Positions 55,894 to 64,000 of a DNA stretch of 64,000 nt are shown here, piece by piece (position 1 is the stretch's first letter; every line of letters begins with the position of its first letter). A model generated the notes under the pieces. It saw only the letters and a list, made by a program, of their open reading frames with translations, made no database searches and was not told the origin of the DNA. A program made the translations under genes and the position numbers. Source of the DNA: Bacteroidota bacterium. GTDB taxonomy: Bacteria > Bacteroidota > Bacteroidia > AKYH767-A > 2013-40CM-41-45. The DNA lies in contig JADKIH010000008.1 of NCBI GenBank assembly GCA_016721305.1, positions 62,001-126,000 of the forward strand, written 5' to 3'.

Positions 55894-56928
55894 CTAATAT
55901 TTCATGAAGCGTGAGGCCTGTGTTTCGGTATCGTTTATTACGGATAAGAAATAAAAACCTGCGGGTAGATTTGAAATGTTGATGGATTGCTCATTTTCAC
56001 TCTGTAAAAGCACTTGGCCGGTTTGAATAATTTTTCCTGTGCAATCCGTGATTTCGTACGACGAAGGTGTTGTTTTTACAGGCACGTTTAAGTAAATAAA
56101 TTCCTTGGCAGGATTTGGATGGATACTGAAAGTTGATGATGGAGTCAGGTCATTAATTTGATCTACCAACATACATGGTGATGAGCCATCGGGGAAAAGT
56201 GTTTGACCGTTTACACTGAAACAATCAAGGCTTCCGATATTTTCGAAGTAGGCCAAAGGATTAAGTAATCCGAAAGTTGATCCAATGCCTTCGATAAGAT
56301 AACCCGGGTCATTCGCCGTTTCGGTCAGCTTTAATCTTCTTCGGTAAGTGCCATTGACGAGAATCGAGTCTTCTGATTCGATAATGATAGTATACATCAG
56401 TGGGTTGTAATCGCTATTCCACCAATCGCCAACGGTATCACCCACCTGGAGTGAAAAGTCGTAAAGCAATTTCTCATTCGAGCTATCCACCGGCATATAA
56501 TACACACGTTGGTTAATCGAATCGTTCCTAAAGCATCCTGCGTAACTGATTCCTTCGTAAGTAGAAGAGTAGAAATGCACTCCGCTATAATACTCATTGA
56601 CGGTGTGATTCACCGACTTGTTCAACTTGCTATAGGTAATTCCTCCAATCAGTGTGTCGCCTGTTATTAAATAACTCCTCTCATAGCCGTCAACACCTGA
56701 GTTGGTACCGGAAAACCAACCTTGTCCGTAGGAGCAATTCCATTGGGCGTTAGATGTTGGTAAAGGAAAGTAGGTTTGAGAATTCGCCGACAATTGAATA
56801 TGCAGAAATAAAAACATTGTGAGTCCTCTACACAATCGGATCAAAGATTGTCGAGACTGTTTTTTGCCATTAGTGTGCAGCACTTCAAATTGGGGTGAAG
56901 TATAAACGGAGTTTAAAGTTGTTTTCAT
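55894..56928 (-). CDS. T9SS type A sorting-domain secreted protein
   Basis: 344 residues. The predicted signal sequence (GLTMFLFLHIQLSANSQ) lies after a 34-residue polar stretch, so the true start may be downstream, for example at the Met in GLTMFLF. The body has no family I recognise (ITGDTLIGGITYSKLNKSV). The sorting domain is clear: FSIHPNPAKEFIYLNV, YEITDCTGKIIQTGQ, GFYFLSVINDTETQASRFMKY. Exported by T9SS. Diverges from the next T9SS gene. Confidence 0.87.
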   Translation of the reverse strand: MKTTLNSVYTSPQFEVLHTNGKKQSRQSLIRLCRGLTMFLFLHIQLSANSQTYFPLPTSNAQWNCSYGQGWFSGTNSGVDGYERSYLITGDTLIGGITYSKLNKSVNHTVNEYYSGVHFYSSTYEGISYAGCFRNDSINQRVYYMPVDSSNEKLLYDFSLQVGDTVGDWWNSDYNPLMYTIIIESEDSILVNGTYRRRLKLTETANDPGYLIEGIGSTFGLLNPLAYFENIGSLDCFSVNGQTLFPDGSSPCMLVDQINDLTPSSTFSIHPNPAKEFIYLNVPVKTTPSSYEITDCTGKIIQTGQVLLQSENEQSINISNLPAGFYFLSVINDTETQASRFMKY

Positions 56929-57177
56929 TCAAAGAGATTTTGAAATTGACTCTCAAATTTAACATTTTTCTGAAAGTAAAGTATTGTTTCAAAAACAGTT
57001 CGGGTAATTGTATCTGTGGCGGTTTCCCCTAGTTTGTGAGTCGCTTCAGTTGGCCATCTACTAAAGTGATCATCTCAATAGCTCAATTTTCTAAATCAAA
57101 TTACTTTAATTTTAGTATTTTTATCCTTGTTCATTACTATTGAGTCACTATAAGTCATCCCCTTCAAGATGTCGATC

Positions 57178-58512
57178 ATGAAAAAAACGTTATCACTTAT
57201 TCTACTTCTTGTCAGTTTTCAAGCGTCAGCCCAATGGTATTCTGCCGGGACAGGCATTGCGACAAATGATTTTGTCATCGGGTTTGCCGAGTATCAAAAC
57301 CAGACATTGGCATATACTTACCCCGATCCTTCCGTATATACAAACGTTGGAGGTAATTGGTCTATTCAGTTACCTCCCCTTCCTTTGGCTGCAGGAGTTC
57401 ACAAGCTCGAAGTAATTGATAGTGTTCTTTACGCAATGTCGTATGCATCGGGAACAGGCAACAGAGTCTATTACTACGATGGAAGTGCATGGCAAGCTTT
57501 GGGCGGAGCATTTGCAAATCCGGGGAATCTAAATTATCCTTCTTTATATGATATGCTCGAGTATCACGATACCATCTTTGTTTGTGGTGAGTTCAGCAGA
57601 GTGGGAACAGATACGATAAGCGGAATAGCAAAATGGAACGGAACGGCATGGGAAGAAGTGCGCGACGGACTTCATTGGGGAATGGCGCCGTACACGAGCA
57701 CTATGTATCCTCATCAGTTGTTCGAGTTTCAAAGTGAGTTGTATGTGATAGGAAATTTCGTGATGGCAGGAATTGATTCGGTGAATGGCATTGCACGATG
57801 GAATGGAACATCATGGTCGAAAGTCGGAAACGGATTTAATAAAGTCGGATATGGAATGGGTGAGTTCAATGGTAACTTATATGCCGGCGGAGAGTTTACT
57901 TCAGCATCCGGCACGAGTGTTTCCTGCATTGCAAAATGGGATGGAACAAATTGGCTTGATCCGGGTTTTAGTGTACAGGTCGAAAACACTCCGGGAGTTC
58001 ACGCTTTTGTTCATTCATTTTTGAGCGTACCCGGTGCATTGTTTGTCGCTGGAGGATTTGATCACGTCTATTTGGGTGCAACTTCGTATCAAGGTCAGGG
58101 AGTTTTTATGTACAATGGTTTTAATGTAGATACACTTTTAGGCGGAGTTAATAGCGATGTGGAAGCGTTGATGCAAATTCCGGGTGGTATCAGAGTCGGC
58201 GGAGGATTTTCTTTGGCAGGTGGTATTGTGGCCGATAAAGTAGCTGATTATTATTACCTGCTTGGAGTGGAAGAAATAGGAGAGAAACAATTCGTTGTTT
58301 ATCCGACATACTTCGAAAATTCAATTCGCGTGCAAGGTGCATTCGATCAATCATCATACCGCTATGAACTGCGCGATATCACCGGAAAATTGATCGATAG
58401 AGGTATTTTGAAAAATGAAATCACTTTCAAGTCGCTTCCGTCAGGAGTTTATTTTGCTTCTATCGTGAAAAATGGCAGACTTGTTCAGGTCGAAAAATTG
58501 GTGAAGAAATAA
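57178..58512 (+). CDS. T9SS type A sorting-domain secreted protein with propeller-like repeats
   Basis: 444 residues from ATG 57178 (MKKTLSLILLLVSFQASAQ); an ATG nine bases upstream also fits. Repeats of the form ISGIAKWNGTAWEEVRDGL, VNGIARWNGTSWSKVGNGF and VSCIAKWDGTNWLDPGF suggest a beta-propeller. The sorting domain runs from FVVYPTYFENSIRVQG to GRLVQVEKLVKK. It ends 1 bp before the convergent Fic gene stop. Ligand unknown. Confidence 0.9.
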   Translation: MKKTLSLILLLVSFQASAQWYSAGTGIATNDFVIGFAEYQNQTLAYTYPDPSVYTNVGGNWSIQLPPLPLAAGVHKLEVIDSVLYAMSYASGTGNRVYYYDGSAWQALGGAFANPGNLNYPSLYDMLEYHDTIFVCGEFSRVGTDTISGIAKWNGTAWEEVRDGLHWGMAPYTSTMYPHQLFEFQSELYVIGNFVMAGIDSVNGIARWNGTSWSKVGNGFNKVGYGMGEFNGNLYAGGEFTSASGTSVSCIAKWDGTNWLDPGFSVQVENTPGVHAFVHSFLSVPGALFVAGGFDHVYLGATSYQGQGVFMYNGFNVDTLLGGVNSDVEALMQIPGGIRVGGGFSLAGGIVADKVADYYYLLGVEEIGEKQFVVYPTYFENSIRVQGAFDQSSYRYELRDITGKLIDRGILKNEITFKSLPSGVYFASIVKNGRLVQVEKLVKK

Positions 58513-58513
58513 T

Positions 58514-59620
58514 TTACTGTTCTATCCTTTTGAGTACATAGTTCGTACTTCTTCCGCCTTCTGCTTCTTTCTGCAGGACATCCTGTTCGATTAAATTTTG
58601 AATGTCGCGCAAAGCAGTGTCTTGCGAACATTTCGCAATCTTTGCCCATTTTGAAGTCGTGAGTTTTCCTTCGAAAGAGTCGAGTAATTTGTTGATGAGA
58701 AGTCTTTGTCTCTCATTAATATTTTTGGTTGAAAGAAATTCCCAATACTTTGATTTGCTAAGAACGGCTGATACACTCTCTTCGGCGCTCATTATTGATT
58801 TGTCGAAGCAATTTAAAAACCATTCAAGCCAATTGGTAATATCGAGTGAACCTTTCTGTGTTCTTTCAAGGATATCGTAATACGATTTTCGCTCTAAGCG
58901 TATTTGCGCCGACATGCTGTAAAAGCGTTTTGTTATTCCATCGGCATTCGCAAGCTGAAGGTCGGCGATAGTTCGTGCAATGCGTCCGTTGCCATCTTCA
59001 AAAGGGTGAATGGTTACAAACCAAAGATGTGCGACAGCTGCTTTTAAAACAGGATCTGTATTCGATGGCGTATTAAACCACGACAAGAATTTTTCCATCT
59101 CACCCGGAACATCTTTGCTTTCGGGTGCTTCGAAGTGAATCTTTTCTCGGCCAATTGAACCGGAAACAACTTGCATCGGCTCCTGTTCATTTTGACGCCA
59201 ATTGCCTGTAATTATTTTAGACATACCACTTCTTCCGGTCGGAAATAAGGAAGAATGCCATGAAAAAATTCTCTCCTCTGTTAAAGGACTCTTGTTATTT
59301 TGAACAGCATCAACCATGATTTCCACCACGCCATCTACATTCCGGTCGCTCGGAATTAGTCCGGTGATATTCATCCCTAACCGACGTGCAATTGAGGAAC
59401 GAACTTCCTCTGAATCGAGAATTTCACCTTCAATTTCACTCGATTTAATTACTTCCAAAGTCATGCTTTGAAGGAATGCTTCTGCCTGTAGAGAGAATCC
59501 AAGGCTGTCCATTCTGCCAATTAATCTACCTTGCCTGTGTCGTATAGGAATGATTATGGAGGCTATTTTTTGATAGTCCCATGTGAAGTCCGGCCAGTCT
59601 TTTTGTTGGTATATGTACAT
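58514..59620 (-). CDS. Fic-domain AMP-transferase with C-terminal winged helix
   Basis: 368 residues from ATG 59620; a TTG 15 bases upstream lies inside the operator-like repeat. N-terminal Fic-associated domain with inhibitory motif SSEIEGE (S/T-x-x-x-E-G). Catalytic Fic motif IHPFEDGNGRIARTI. The C-terminal ~80 residues (LINKLLDSFEGKLTTSKWAK, CSQDTALRDIQNLI) look like a winged-helix DNA-binding domain. It likely transfers AMP to a protein and may regulate its own gene. Target unknown. Confidence 0.9.
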   Translation of the reverse strand: MYIYQQKDWPDFTWDYQKIASIIIPIRHRQGRLIGRMDSLGFSLQAEAFLQSMTLEVIKSSEIEGEILDSEEVRSSIARRLGMNITGLIPSDRNVDGVVEIMVDAVQNNKSPLTEERIFSWHSSLFPTGRSGMSKIITGNWRQNEQEPMQVVSGSIGREKIHFEAPESKDVPGEMEKFLSWFNTPSNTDPVLKAAVAHLWFVTIHPFEDGNGRIARTIADLQLANADGITKRFYSMSAQIRLERKSYYDILERTQKGSLDITNWLEWFLNCFDKSIMSAEESVSAVLSKSKYWEFLSTKNINERQRLLINKLLDSFEGKLTTSKWAKIAKCSQDTALRDIQNLIEQDVLQKEAEGGRSTNYVLKRIEQ

Positions 59621-59626
59621 GTTTAA

Positions 59627-59701
59627 TCTCCGCAAAATCTGCGGTGAATATAGTCGATAATCTCCGCAAAGTCAAGATAATCTCCGCATATTTTGCGGAG
59701 A
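59627..59701. promoter_or_regulatory. Operator-like cluster of TCTCCGCA sites upstream of the Fic gene
   Basis: TCTCCGCA occurs at 59627-59634, 59661-59668 and 59681-59688. The first pairs imperfectly with TGCGGTGA (59640-59647) and the third pairs perfectly with TGCGGAGA (59694-59701), each as an 8-bp inverted repeat with a five-base centre. The first site is six bases from the Fic ATG on the minus strand. This is unlike the heptad arrays: the half-sites are longer, spaced and dyad-arranged, as expected for a dimeric repressor. Confidence 0.75.
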
Positions 59702-59757
59702 TTAGGACGTGGATTCGCCGCAACCACTAAAAATTGCCCAAAAAGGCCATTTGCTGA

Positions 59758-60897
59758 CTATTTTTTCGTGTAATGTAAAATGGCCTGAATAGCCTTTTCG
59801 ATCTGTTCATCATCCGTAAAACGGCCAATCGAAAAGCGAACAGATCCGTATGCCTCTTTCTCCGAAAGCCCCATCGCTTTCAAAACATGCGATGGTTCGG
59901 CAAGAGCAGAGGAGCAGGCACTACCGGTCGACAAGGCTAATTCCGGACATGCTTTGATCAGTTCATCTGCTTTCAGATTGTGAAAACATATATTCGAGGT
60001 GTTAGGCAGTCGGTTTTTGATATTTCCGTTTACAGATGCTTTTCCGTTTTCGGTGAGCGCTTGTTCCAATCGTGTGCGGAGGAGTGAAATGCGACCGTTT
60101 TCTTCGAAAAGATTTTTTGTGGCCAGCTCACACGCTTTTCCAAAACCAACTATGCCGGGTACATTTAAAGTTCCACTGCGGAACCCGCGCTCATGTCCGC
60201 CACCGTCGATTTGTGGTGCAAGAGTAACACGCGGATTTTTTCGTCGCACATACAAAGCGCCAACTCCTTTCGGTCCGTACACTTTGTGAGCCGAAATACT
60301 CATGATGTCGGCATACAATTCATTCACATCAACATTAATTTTTCCTAAGGCTTGAGTTGCATCGGTAAATAAAATAGAATTTTTTTGGTGAACAATTTGC
60401 CCGATCGAATTCAAATCCTGAATAACGCCGGTTTCATTATTCGCCAACATCACCGCAACTAAAATAGTATCGGTGCGAATTGATCTTTCCAGCAAGTCGT
60501 GATCAACGAGTCCGTCGCGCATCACCGGAAGTGTAGTTAATTCATAGCCGTTTTTCTCCAGATGTTTGCATGTATCCAAAACGGCTTTGTGTTCGGTAGC
60601 GACAGTTACAATGTGCTTGCCTTTGATTGCATACGATTCAGCTACACCTTTAATAGCAAGATTGATTGCCTCCGTTGCACCCGATGTAAAAATCACTTCC
60701 ATTTCTTCCGCACCAATTGCCTTTGCAATTTGCTTGCGTGCAATCTTCACTGCTTCATCGGCTACCCAACCATACGCATGCGTTCTACTCGCCGCATTTC
60801 CGAATCGCTCCGTGAAATAAGGCAGCATTGCTTCTAACACCTGTGGATCTACCGGGGTGGTGGAGTTGTAATCGAGGTAGATGGGATTTGGGTTCAT
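59758..60897 (-). CDS. Cysteine desulfurase (IscS/NifS family)
   Basis: 379 residues. PLP-dependent enzyme moving sulfur from cysteine to Fe-S and tRNA thiolation pathways. Motifs: IYLDYNSTTPVDPQVLEAM, FTSGATEAINLAIKG, PLP-lysine in SISAHKVYGPKGVGAL, and active-site Cys loop STGSACSSALAEPSHVL. Length and motifs fit IscS/NifS. The gene is not near the mrp-nfu pair. An AATTAGCT repeat array begins two bases upstream of its ATG. Confidence 0.95.
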   Translation of the reverse strand: MNPNPIYLDYNSTTPVDPQVLEAMLPYFTERFGNAASRTHAYGWVADEAVKIARKQIAKAIGAEEMEVIFTSGATEAINLAIKGVAESYAIKGKHIVTVATEHKAVLDTCKHLEKNGYELTTLPVMRDGLVDHDLLERSIRTDTILVAVMLANNETGVIQDLNSIGQIVHQKNSILFTDATQALGKINVDVNELYADIMSISAHKVYGPKGVGALYVRRKNPRVTLAPQIDGGGHERGFRSGTLNVPGIVGFGKACELATKNLFEENGRISLLRTRLEQALTENGKASVNGNIKNRLPNTSNICFHNLKADELIKACPELALSTGSACSSALAEPSHVLKAMGLSEKEAYGSVRFSIGRFTDDEQIEKAIQAILHYTKK

Positions 60898-60899
60898 TT

Positions 60900-60937
60900 T
60901 AATTAGCTAATCAGCTAATTAGCTAATTAGCTAATTG
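60900..60937. repeat. 8-bp repeat array, AGCTAATT family, abutting the cysteine desulfurase start
   Basis: About four and a half AGCTAATT/CAGCTAAT units between the divergent desulfurase and VIT1 genes. It occupies the leader of the desulfurase gene. Confidence 0.92.
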
Positions 60938-60985
60938 GCATGGCAACAAATTTCCTACTTTTACCGAATCAAACAATAAATTTCC

Positions 60986-61699
60986 ATGCAAAGTACAACA
61001 TCGGGGCATCATCATCATCATCAGGAAGAGCATTTAGAGTCGTCGGACACGATAAAAGATATCGTAATCGGTATGTCGGACGGATTAACGGTGCCTTTTG
61101 CGTTAGCCGCCGGTTTGAGTACGGCAGTAACGAGTAATGGAATTATTGTCACGGCCGGACTGGCAGAAATTATTGCCGGGTCAATTGCGATGGGATTGGG
61201 TGGATATTTAGCGGGGAAGACGGAGATCGAGCATTACGACTCTGAATTGAAGAGAGAATATCGCGAGTTGGAAACACATTATGAGACGGAGCGCCGTGAG
61301 GTGAAGGAGATTTTTGCGAATTATGGTTTATCACCGGAGTCGCAGGAGCTTATCATGAATGAAATGGAAAAAGATCACGACAAGTGGGTTGATTTCATGA
61401 TGAAGTTTGAATTGGGTCTCGATAAGCCGGATATTAATCGCGCCGGACAAAGTGCACGAAATATCGGATTGGCTTATATCGTTGGCGGTATCGTTCCGCT
61501 TACTGCATATATTTTTACTGACACGCCGAATACAGGATTGATTTACTCAGCAATAATCACCGTTATTTGTTTAATGGTGTTTGGCTATTTTAAAAGCAAA
61601 GTAACCGGACAAAATCCCTTGCAGGGCGGTTTTAGAACAACAATGATCGGCGTACTTGCTGCCGCTGCTGCTTATTTCTTTGCGCATTTATTCTCCTGA
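60986..61699 (+). CDS. VIT1/CCC1-family iron/manganese transporter
   Basis: 237 residues. Five predicted membrane helices, with VIGMSDGLTVPFALAAGLS in the first and GGFRTTMIGVLAAAAAYFF in the last, both diagnostic. A cytoplasmic helical metal-binding domain rich in Glu (YRELETHYETERREVKEIF) lies between helices 2 and 3. A His-rich N-terminal tail (SGHHHHHQEEH) may bind metal. It probably exports Fe2+ or Mn2+ from the cytoplasm. Confidence 0.93.
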   Translation: MQSTTSGHHHHHQEEHLESSDTIKDIVIGMSDGLTVPFALAAGLSTAVTSNGIIVTAGLAEIIAGSIAMGLGGYLAGKTEIEHYDSELKREYRELETHYETERREVKEIFANYGLSPESQELIMNEMEKDHDKWVDFMMKFELGLDKPDINRAGQSARNIGLAYIVGGIVPLTAYIFTDTPNTGLIYSAIITVICLMVFGYFKSKVTGQNPLQGGFRTTMIGVLAAAAAYFFAHLFS

Positions 61700-61716
61700 T
61701 AAAATAAAAGTGTCTG

Positions 61717-62466
61717 ATGATCGCACACATTGAACTTCCCGGTAAAAAAATAAAAGTCAACTTATCGAAGCCGATAGATTTGTCGATTCCGATACATCCG
61801 GGCAATGAGAATGTAAATGCCTTTTACATTGCACCTGTTACGATGGAACCCTTTCGTGCAGGCGGTTTTGTAGGCGATATAAATCAGGGAGGGTCATGCA
61901 ATGTGAATACGATTGTCATTAATCCGCATGGCAACGGAACGCATACGGAAACCGTTGGTCACATCACGAAAGAGAAGTATCCTATATATAAGAACATCAC
62001 ACAGTTTTTTTTCGAAGCACGCATTATCACACTTTTGCCTGAAGAAAAAATCGGTGATCGTATAATTACGCTTGATCTGTTGAGGAAGGTTTCTGATCAA
62101 AACTGGACAGAGGCTCTTATTATAAGAACGCTTCCTAACGATGCGAGTAAATGCACGCGACAATATTCAGGAACGAATCCACCGTACATGGATGCCGATG
62201 CAGCACTTTTTCTGAGAGAAGCAGGAGTGAAGCATTTGTTATTGGATCTTCCCAGCATCGACCGTGAAGACGATGGCGGAAAGTTATCAGCTCATCATGC
62301 TTTCTGGAATTATCCCGCAGCACCGAGAGCAGATTGCACGATCAGCGAATTGATTTACGTTCCTGATTCAGCAAAAGACGGTTACTATCTTCTCAATCTG
62401 CAGTTTGCCAGCTTTGATAATGATGCGAGCCCTTCGAAGCCGGTGGTGTTTTTTATTGAAGATTGA
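61717..62466 (+). CDS. Cyclase-family protein (kynurenine formamidase-like metal hydrolase)
   Basis: 249 residues. The metal-binding signature HGNGTHTETVGHI lies near residue 70, and the fold opens with PIDLSIPIHPGNENVNAF. Further His occur in SAHHAFWNYPAA. Family members hydrolyse N-formyl groups or related bonds; substrate unknown. It is 17 bp downstream of the VIT1-type gene. Its TGA stop lies in a TATTGAA repeat. Confidence 0.88.
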   Translation: MIAHIELPGKKIKVNLSKPIDLSIPIHPGNENVNAFYIAPVTMEPFRAGGFVGDINQGGSCNVNTIVINPHGNGTHTETVGHITKEKYPIYKNITQFFFEARIITLLPEEKIGDRIITLDLLRKVSDQNWTEALIIRTLPNDASKCTRQYSGTNPPYMDADAALFLREAGVKHLLLDLPSIDREDDGGKLSAHHAFWNYPAAPRADCTISELIYVPDSAKDGYYLLNLQFASFDNDASPSKPVVFFIED

Positions 62467-62501
62467 GTATTGAAGATTGAATATTGAATATTGAAGATTG
62501 G
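62464..62501. repeat. Heptad repeat array, TATTGAA/GATTGAA family
   Basis: About five units: TGAGTAT, TGAAGAT, TGAATAT, TGAATAT, TGAAGAT. The first three bases are the stop codon of the cyclase gene. Confidence 0.88.
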
Positions 62502-62506
62502 CTTTT

Positions 62507-62758
62507 CGCAACCCGCAACTCGTAACTCGTAACCCGCACCCCGTACTTTCGTCCTTAGTGATAAGTTGGCAGTCGCCAAATAGTAAGTAGCCGTTTTAAG
62601 TTTCGCACCCGCAACCCGCAACCCGCAACCCGCAACCCGCAACCCGCAACCCGCAACCCGCAACCCGCAACCCGTACTTTCGTCTTCAGTAAAGAGTTGT
62701 CAGCTGCTCATCAGTAAGTAGCCGTTTTAAGTTTCGCCACGCGCAACCCGCAACTCGA
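62507..62758. repeat. CAACCCG heptad arrays in a higher-order repeat
   Basis: Three heptad arrays (about 62507-62543, 62603-62674 with ten units, and 62736-62758) are separated by two ~60-bp spacers that are themselves similar. Both spacers begin TACTTTCGTC and end GTAAGTAGCCGTTTTAAGTT. It fills most of the 610-bp gap 62467-63075 before actA. Confidence 0.9.
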
Positions 62759-63075
62759 TTTCTCACCTCAAAATCCAACCCATCACCTTACTTAGAATGA
62801 TTCTTAATAGCGGCCAAAGTCCAAGTCGAACTCCAAGGAATACTGAACTACCTAATTACTAAGACGTTCAACTTGCTTTCACAAAAAATTGAAAATTCAA
62901 CTGATTTATGTCTTAAATGTTGTTAATTTTTTTTTCGGAAATACTTTTAAGAGTACATGATTGTGATAAATTTGCACCCGTTCGAAAAAACTGACATAAT
63001 AATGACGCCGAAAAATGATCGTCGTCATGTTTCGGACAGAATTCATCCGTGAATGGGCGGACTAATAAAAACAAC
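62759..63075 (+). promoter_or_regulatory. Leader region of actA with a candidate promoter
   Basis: No gene seen. TAAATTTG at 62967-62974 matches the Bacteroidota -7 element; a T-run at 62945-62948 is a weak -33 match 18 bp upstream. The implied leader is about 100 nt and contains ATGACG/CGTCAT inverted repeats near 63002-63029. Confidence 0.5.
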
Positions 63076-64000
63076 ATGAATTACCAACACAGCACCAGGT
63101 ATTTTAGGTTTCTATTCTCTTTATTAATACTCTCGATTTTCACTTCCGGATCTGTTCTGGCGCAAGACGGAGAGGCTCTATTCAAAGCTAACTGTACATC
63201 GTGTCACGCTGTAAAGGATAAAGTGATTGGGCCTGCATTGAAAGGGATTGAAACTCGTCGTTCAGAGGAATGGCTTATTAAGTGGATCAAAAACTCACAA
63301 GCTGTTATCAAGAGCGGTGATGAGTATGGCGTAAAGTTGTTCAATGACTACAACAAGACAGTCATGACTAACTTTAATCTGAAGGATGAAGAGATTAAAG
63401 CCATCTTAGCCTATGTAAAAACGGAAGCAGAGAAACCGGATGCAGTTGCAACAGCAGCTGCGGCGGGAGCTGCAGCAGAAGAAGAGAAGCCGCTTTGGCC
63501 ATATCTTTTGATTTCTGTTGTTATCCTTTTCCTGGTTGCCTCTGTACTGAAAAGAGTACAAATCGCTCTTGCAAGAGCCGTTCGTGCGAAACAAGGTGTA
63601 CCTGAACCGGCGCCTGTTACTGCTCGTCAGCGTAATCGTGAATGGGTTCGTCAGAACAAAAAATTAATCGCCGTTATCCTTATTTTCCTCACCCTTGCAG
63701 GAAGCGTAAGCGGATGGTACGATTTACAATCAATCGGAATTTCTCAGGGCTATACACCTGATCAGCCTATTAAATATTCTCACCAGTTGCATGCCGGTAA
63801 ATTACAGATCTCTTGTATTTATTGTCACAGTGGAGCTGAGCGTGGAAAAACAGCCGGAGTTCCTTCAGCAAACGTTTGTATGAACTGTCACAAATTTGTT
63901 CGTAAAGGACCGACTACAGGAACAGAAGAAATTGCAAAGATTTACAAAGCTTTAGATTACGATCCTGACAAAGGAACTTACGGTCCGAACCAAACGCCGA
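63076..64000 (+). CDS. actA: ActA, multiheme cytochrome c subunit of alternative complex III (cut by window edge)
   Basis: The frame runs from ATG 63076 to the window end without a stop (308 residues visible). Signal peptide ending SGSVLAQ. A monoheme domain has KANCTSCHAVKDKVIGPAL. A membrane helix (PLWPYLLISVVILFLV) and a second helix (AVILIFLTLAGSVSGW) precede the start of a multiheme domain with ISCIYCHSG and ANVCMNCHKF. This order matches the Bacteroidota ActA form with a fused N-terminal cytochrome c. It transfers electrons from quinol towards cytochrome c or oxidase. The other act genes should follow downstream. Confidence 0.9.
   Translation, partial: MNYQHSTRYFRFLFSLLILSIFTSGSVLAQDGEALFKANCTSCHAVKDKVIGPALKGIETRRSEEWLIKWIKNSQAVIKSGDEYGVKLFNDYNKTVMTNFNLKDEEIKAILAYVKTEAEKPDAVATAAAAGAAAEEEKPLWPYLLISVVILFLVASVLKRVQIALARAVRAKQGVPEPAPVTARQRNREWVRQNKKLIAVILIFLTLAGSVSGWYDLQSIGISQGYTPDQPIKYSHQLHAGKLQISCIYCHSGAERGKTAGVPSANVCMNCHKFVRKGPTTGTEEIAKIYKALDYDPDKGTYGPNQTP

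Noticed and set aside
62385..62663. 92-residue minus-strand frame with repeated RVAGCGL units
   Set aside because: Translation of the CAACCCG and TATTGAA arrays, antisense to the cyclase gene end.
62507..62758. CRISPR-like alternation of repeats and spacers
   Set aside because: The repeats are variable-length tandem heptads and the two spacers are similar to each other; no cas genes are nearby.

Overview
The window looks like a chromosomal segment of a Bacteroidota (Bacteroidetes) bacterium. Evidence: at least six secreted proteins end in type IX secretion (T9SS) sorting domains, one gene carries PKD and SprB repeats, there is a DUF4270 lipoprotein, a few promoters fit TTTG-N19-TAnnTTTG, and the right edge starts an alternative complex III (ActA) gene. 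I cannot place the genus. No rRNA, tRNA, CRISPR array or insertion sequence was recognised.

Layout. 1-4.6 kb: TetR regulator with a TolC/HlyD/DHA2 efflux system. 4.8-9.3 kb: DinB-superfamily protein, a secreted protein, a trypsin-like protease and a TetA-type MFS pump. 9.3-10.4 kb: gene-free, repeat-rich DNA. 10.4-21.8 kb: an SOS-type mutagenesis cassette (S24 repressor, DNA polymerase IV, second DnaE) interrupted by a 5.3-kb PKD/SprB gene that is broken in many places. 21.9-23.1 kb: a MazF-type toxin-antitoxin pair and a small hypothetical gene. 24-34 kb: a complete kdp potassium-uptake region with a sigma-54 response regulator, a 27-residue membrane peptide, KdpF-A-B-C, a porin and a split sensor (KdpD-N/USP plus a separate histidine kinase). 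34-37.5 kb: two paralogous T9SS proteins. 37.7-50.5 kb: housekeeping genes (murI, gamma carbonic anhydrase, trmB, alkyltransferase-like protein, mrp, NifU-type scaffold) mixed with envelope and secreted proteins. 50.7-55.8 kb: glmS, DUF4270, glycogen-synthase-like and panC. 55.9-64 kb: two T9SS proteins, a Fic protein with an operator-like repeat cluster, cysteine desulfurase, VIT1-type transporter, cyclase and actA.

Two patterns cut across the window. First, most larger spacers are filled with short direct-repeat arrays of many unrelated sequences. Nearly all have a 7- or 8-bp unit with a fixed core and one to three variable bases. They often occur as a forward array, a short spacer and an inverted array, and they often begin at a stop codon or end at a start codon. 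This resembles in form the heptanucleotide STRR repeats of cyanobacteria, and it is the best candidate here for something under-described. Second, many otherwise convincing genes carry single-base frameshifts. Five of these lie at A5 or T5 runs where a sixth base would restore the frame, which points to homopolymer deletions in the assembly. Corrected gene extents are given where I could reconstruct them.
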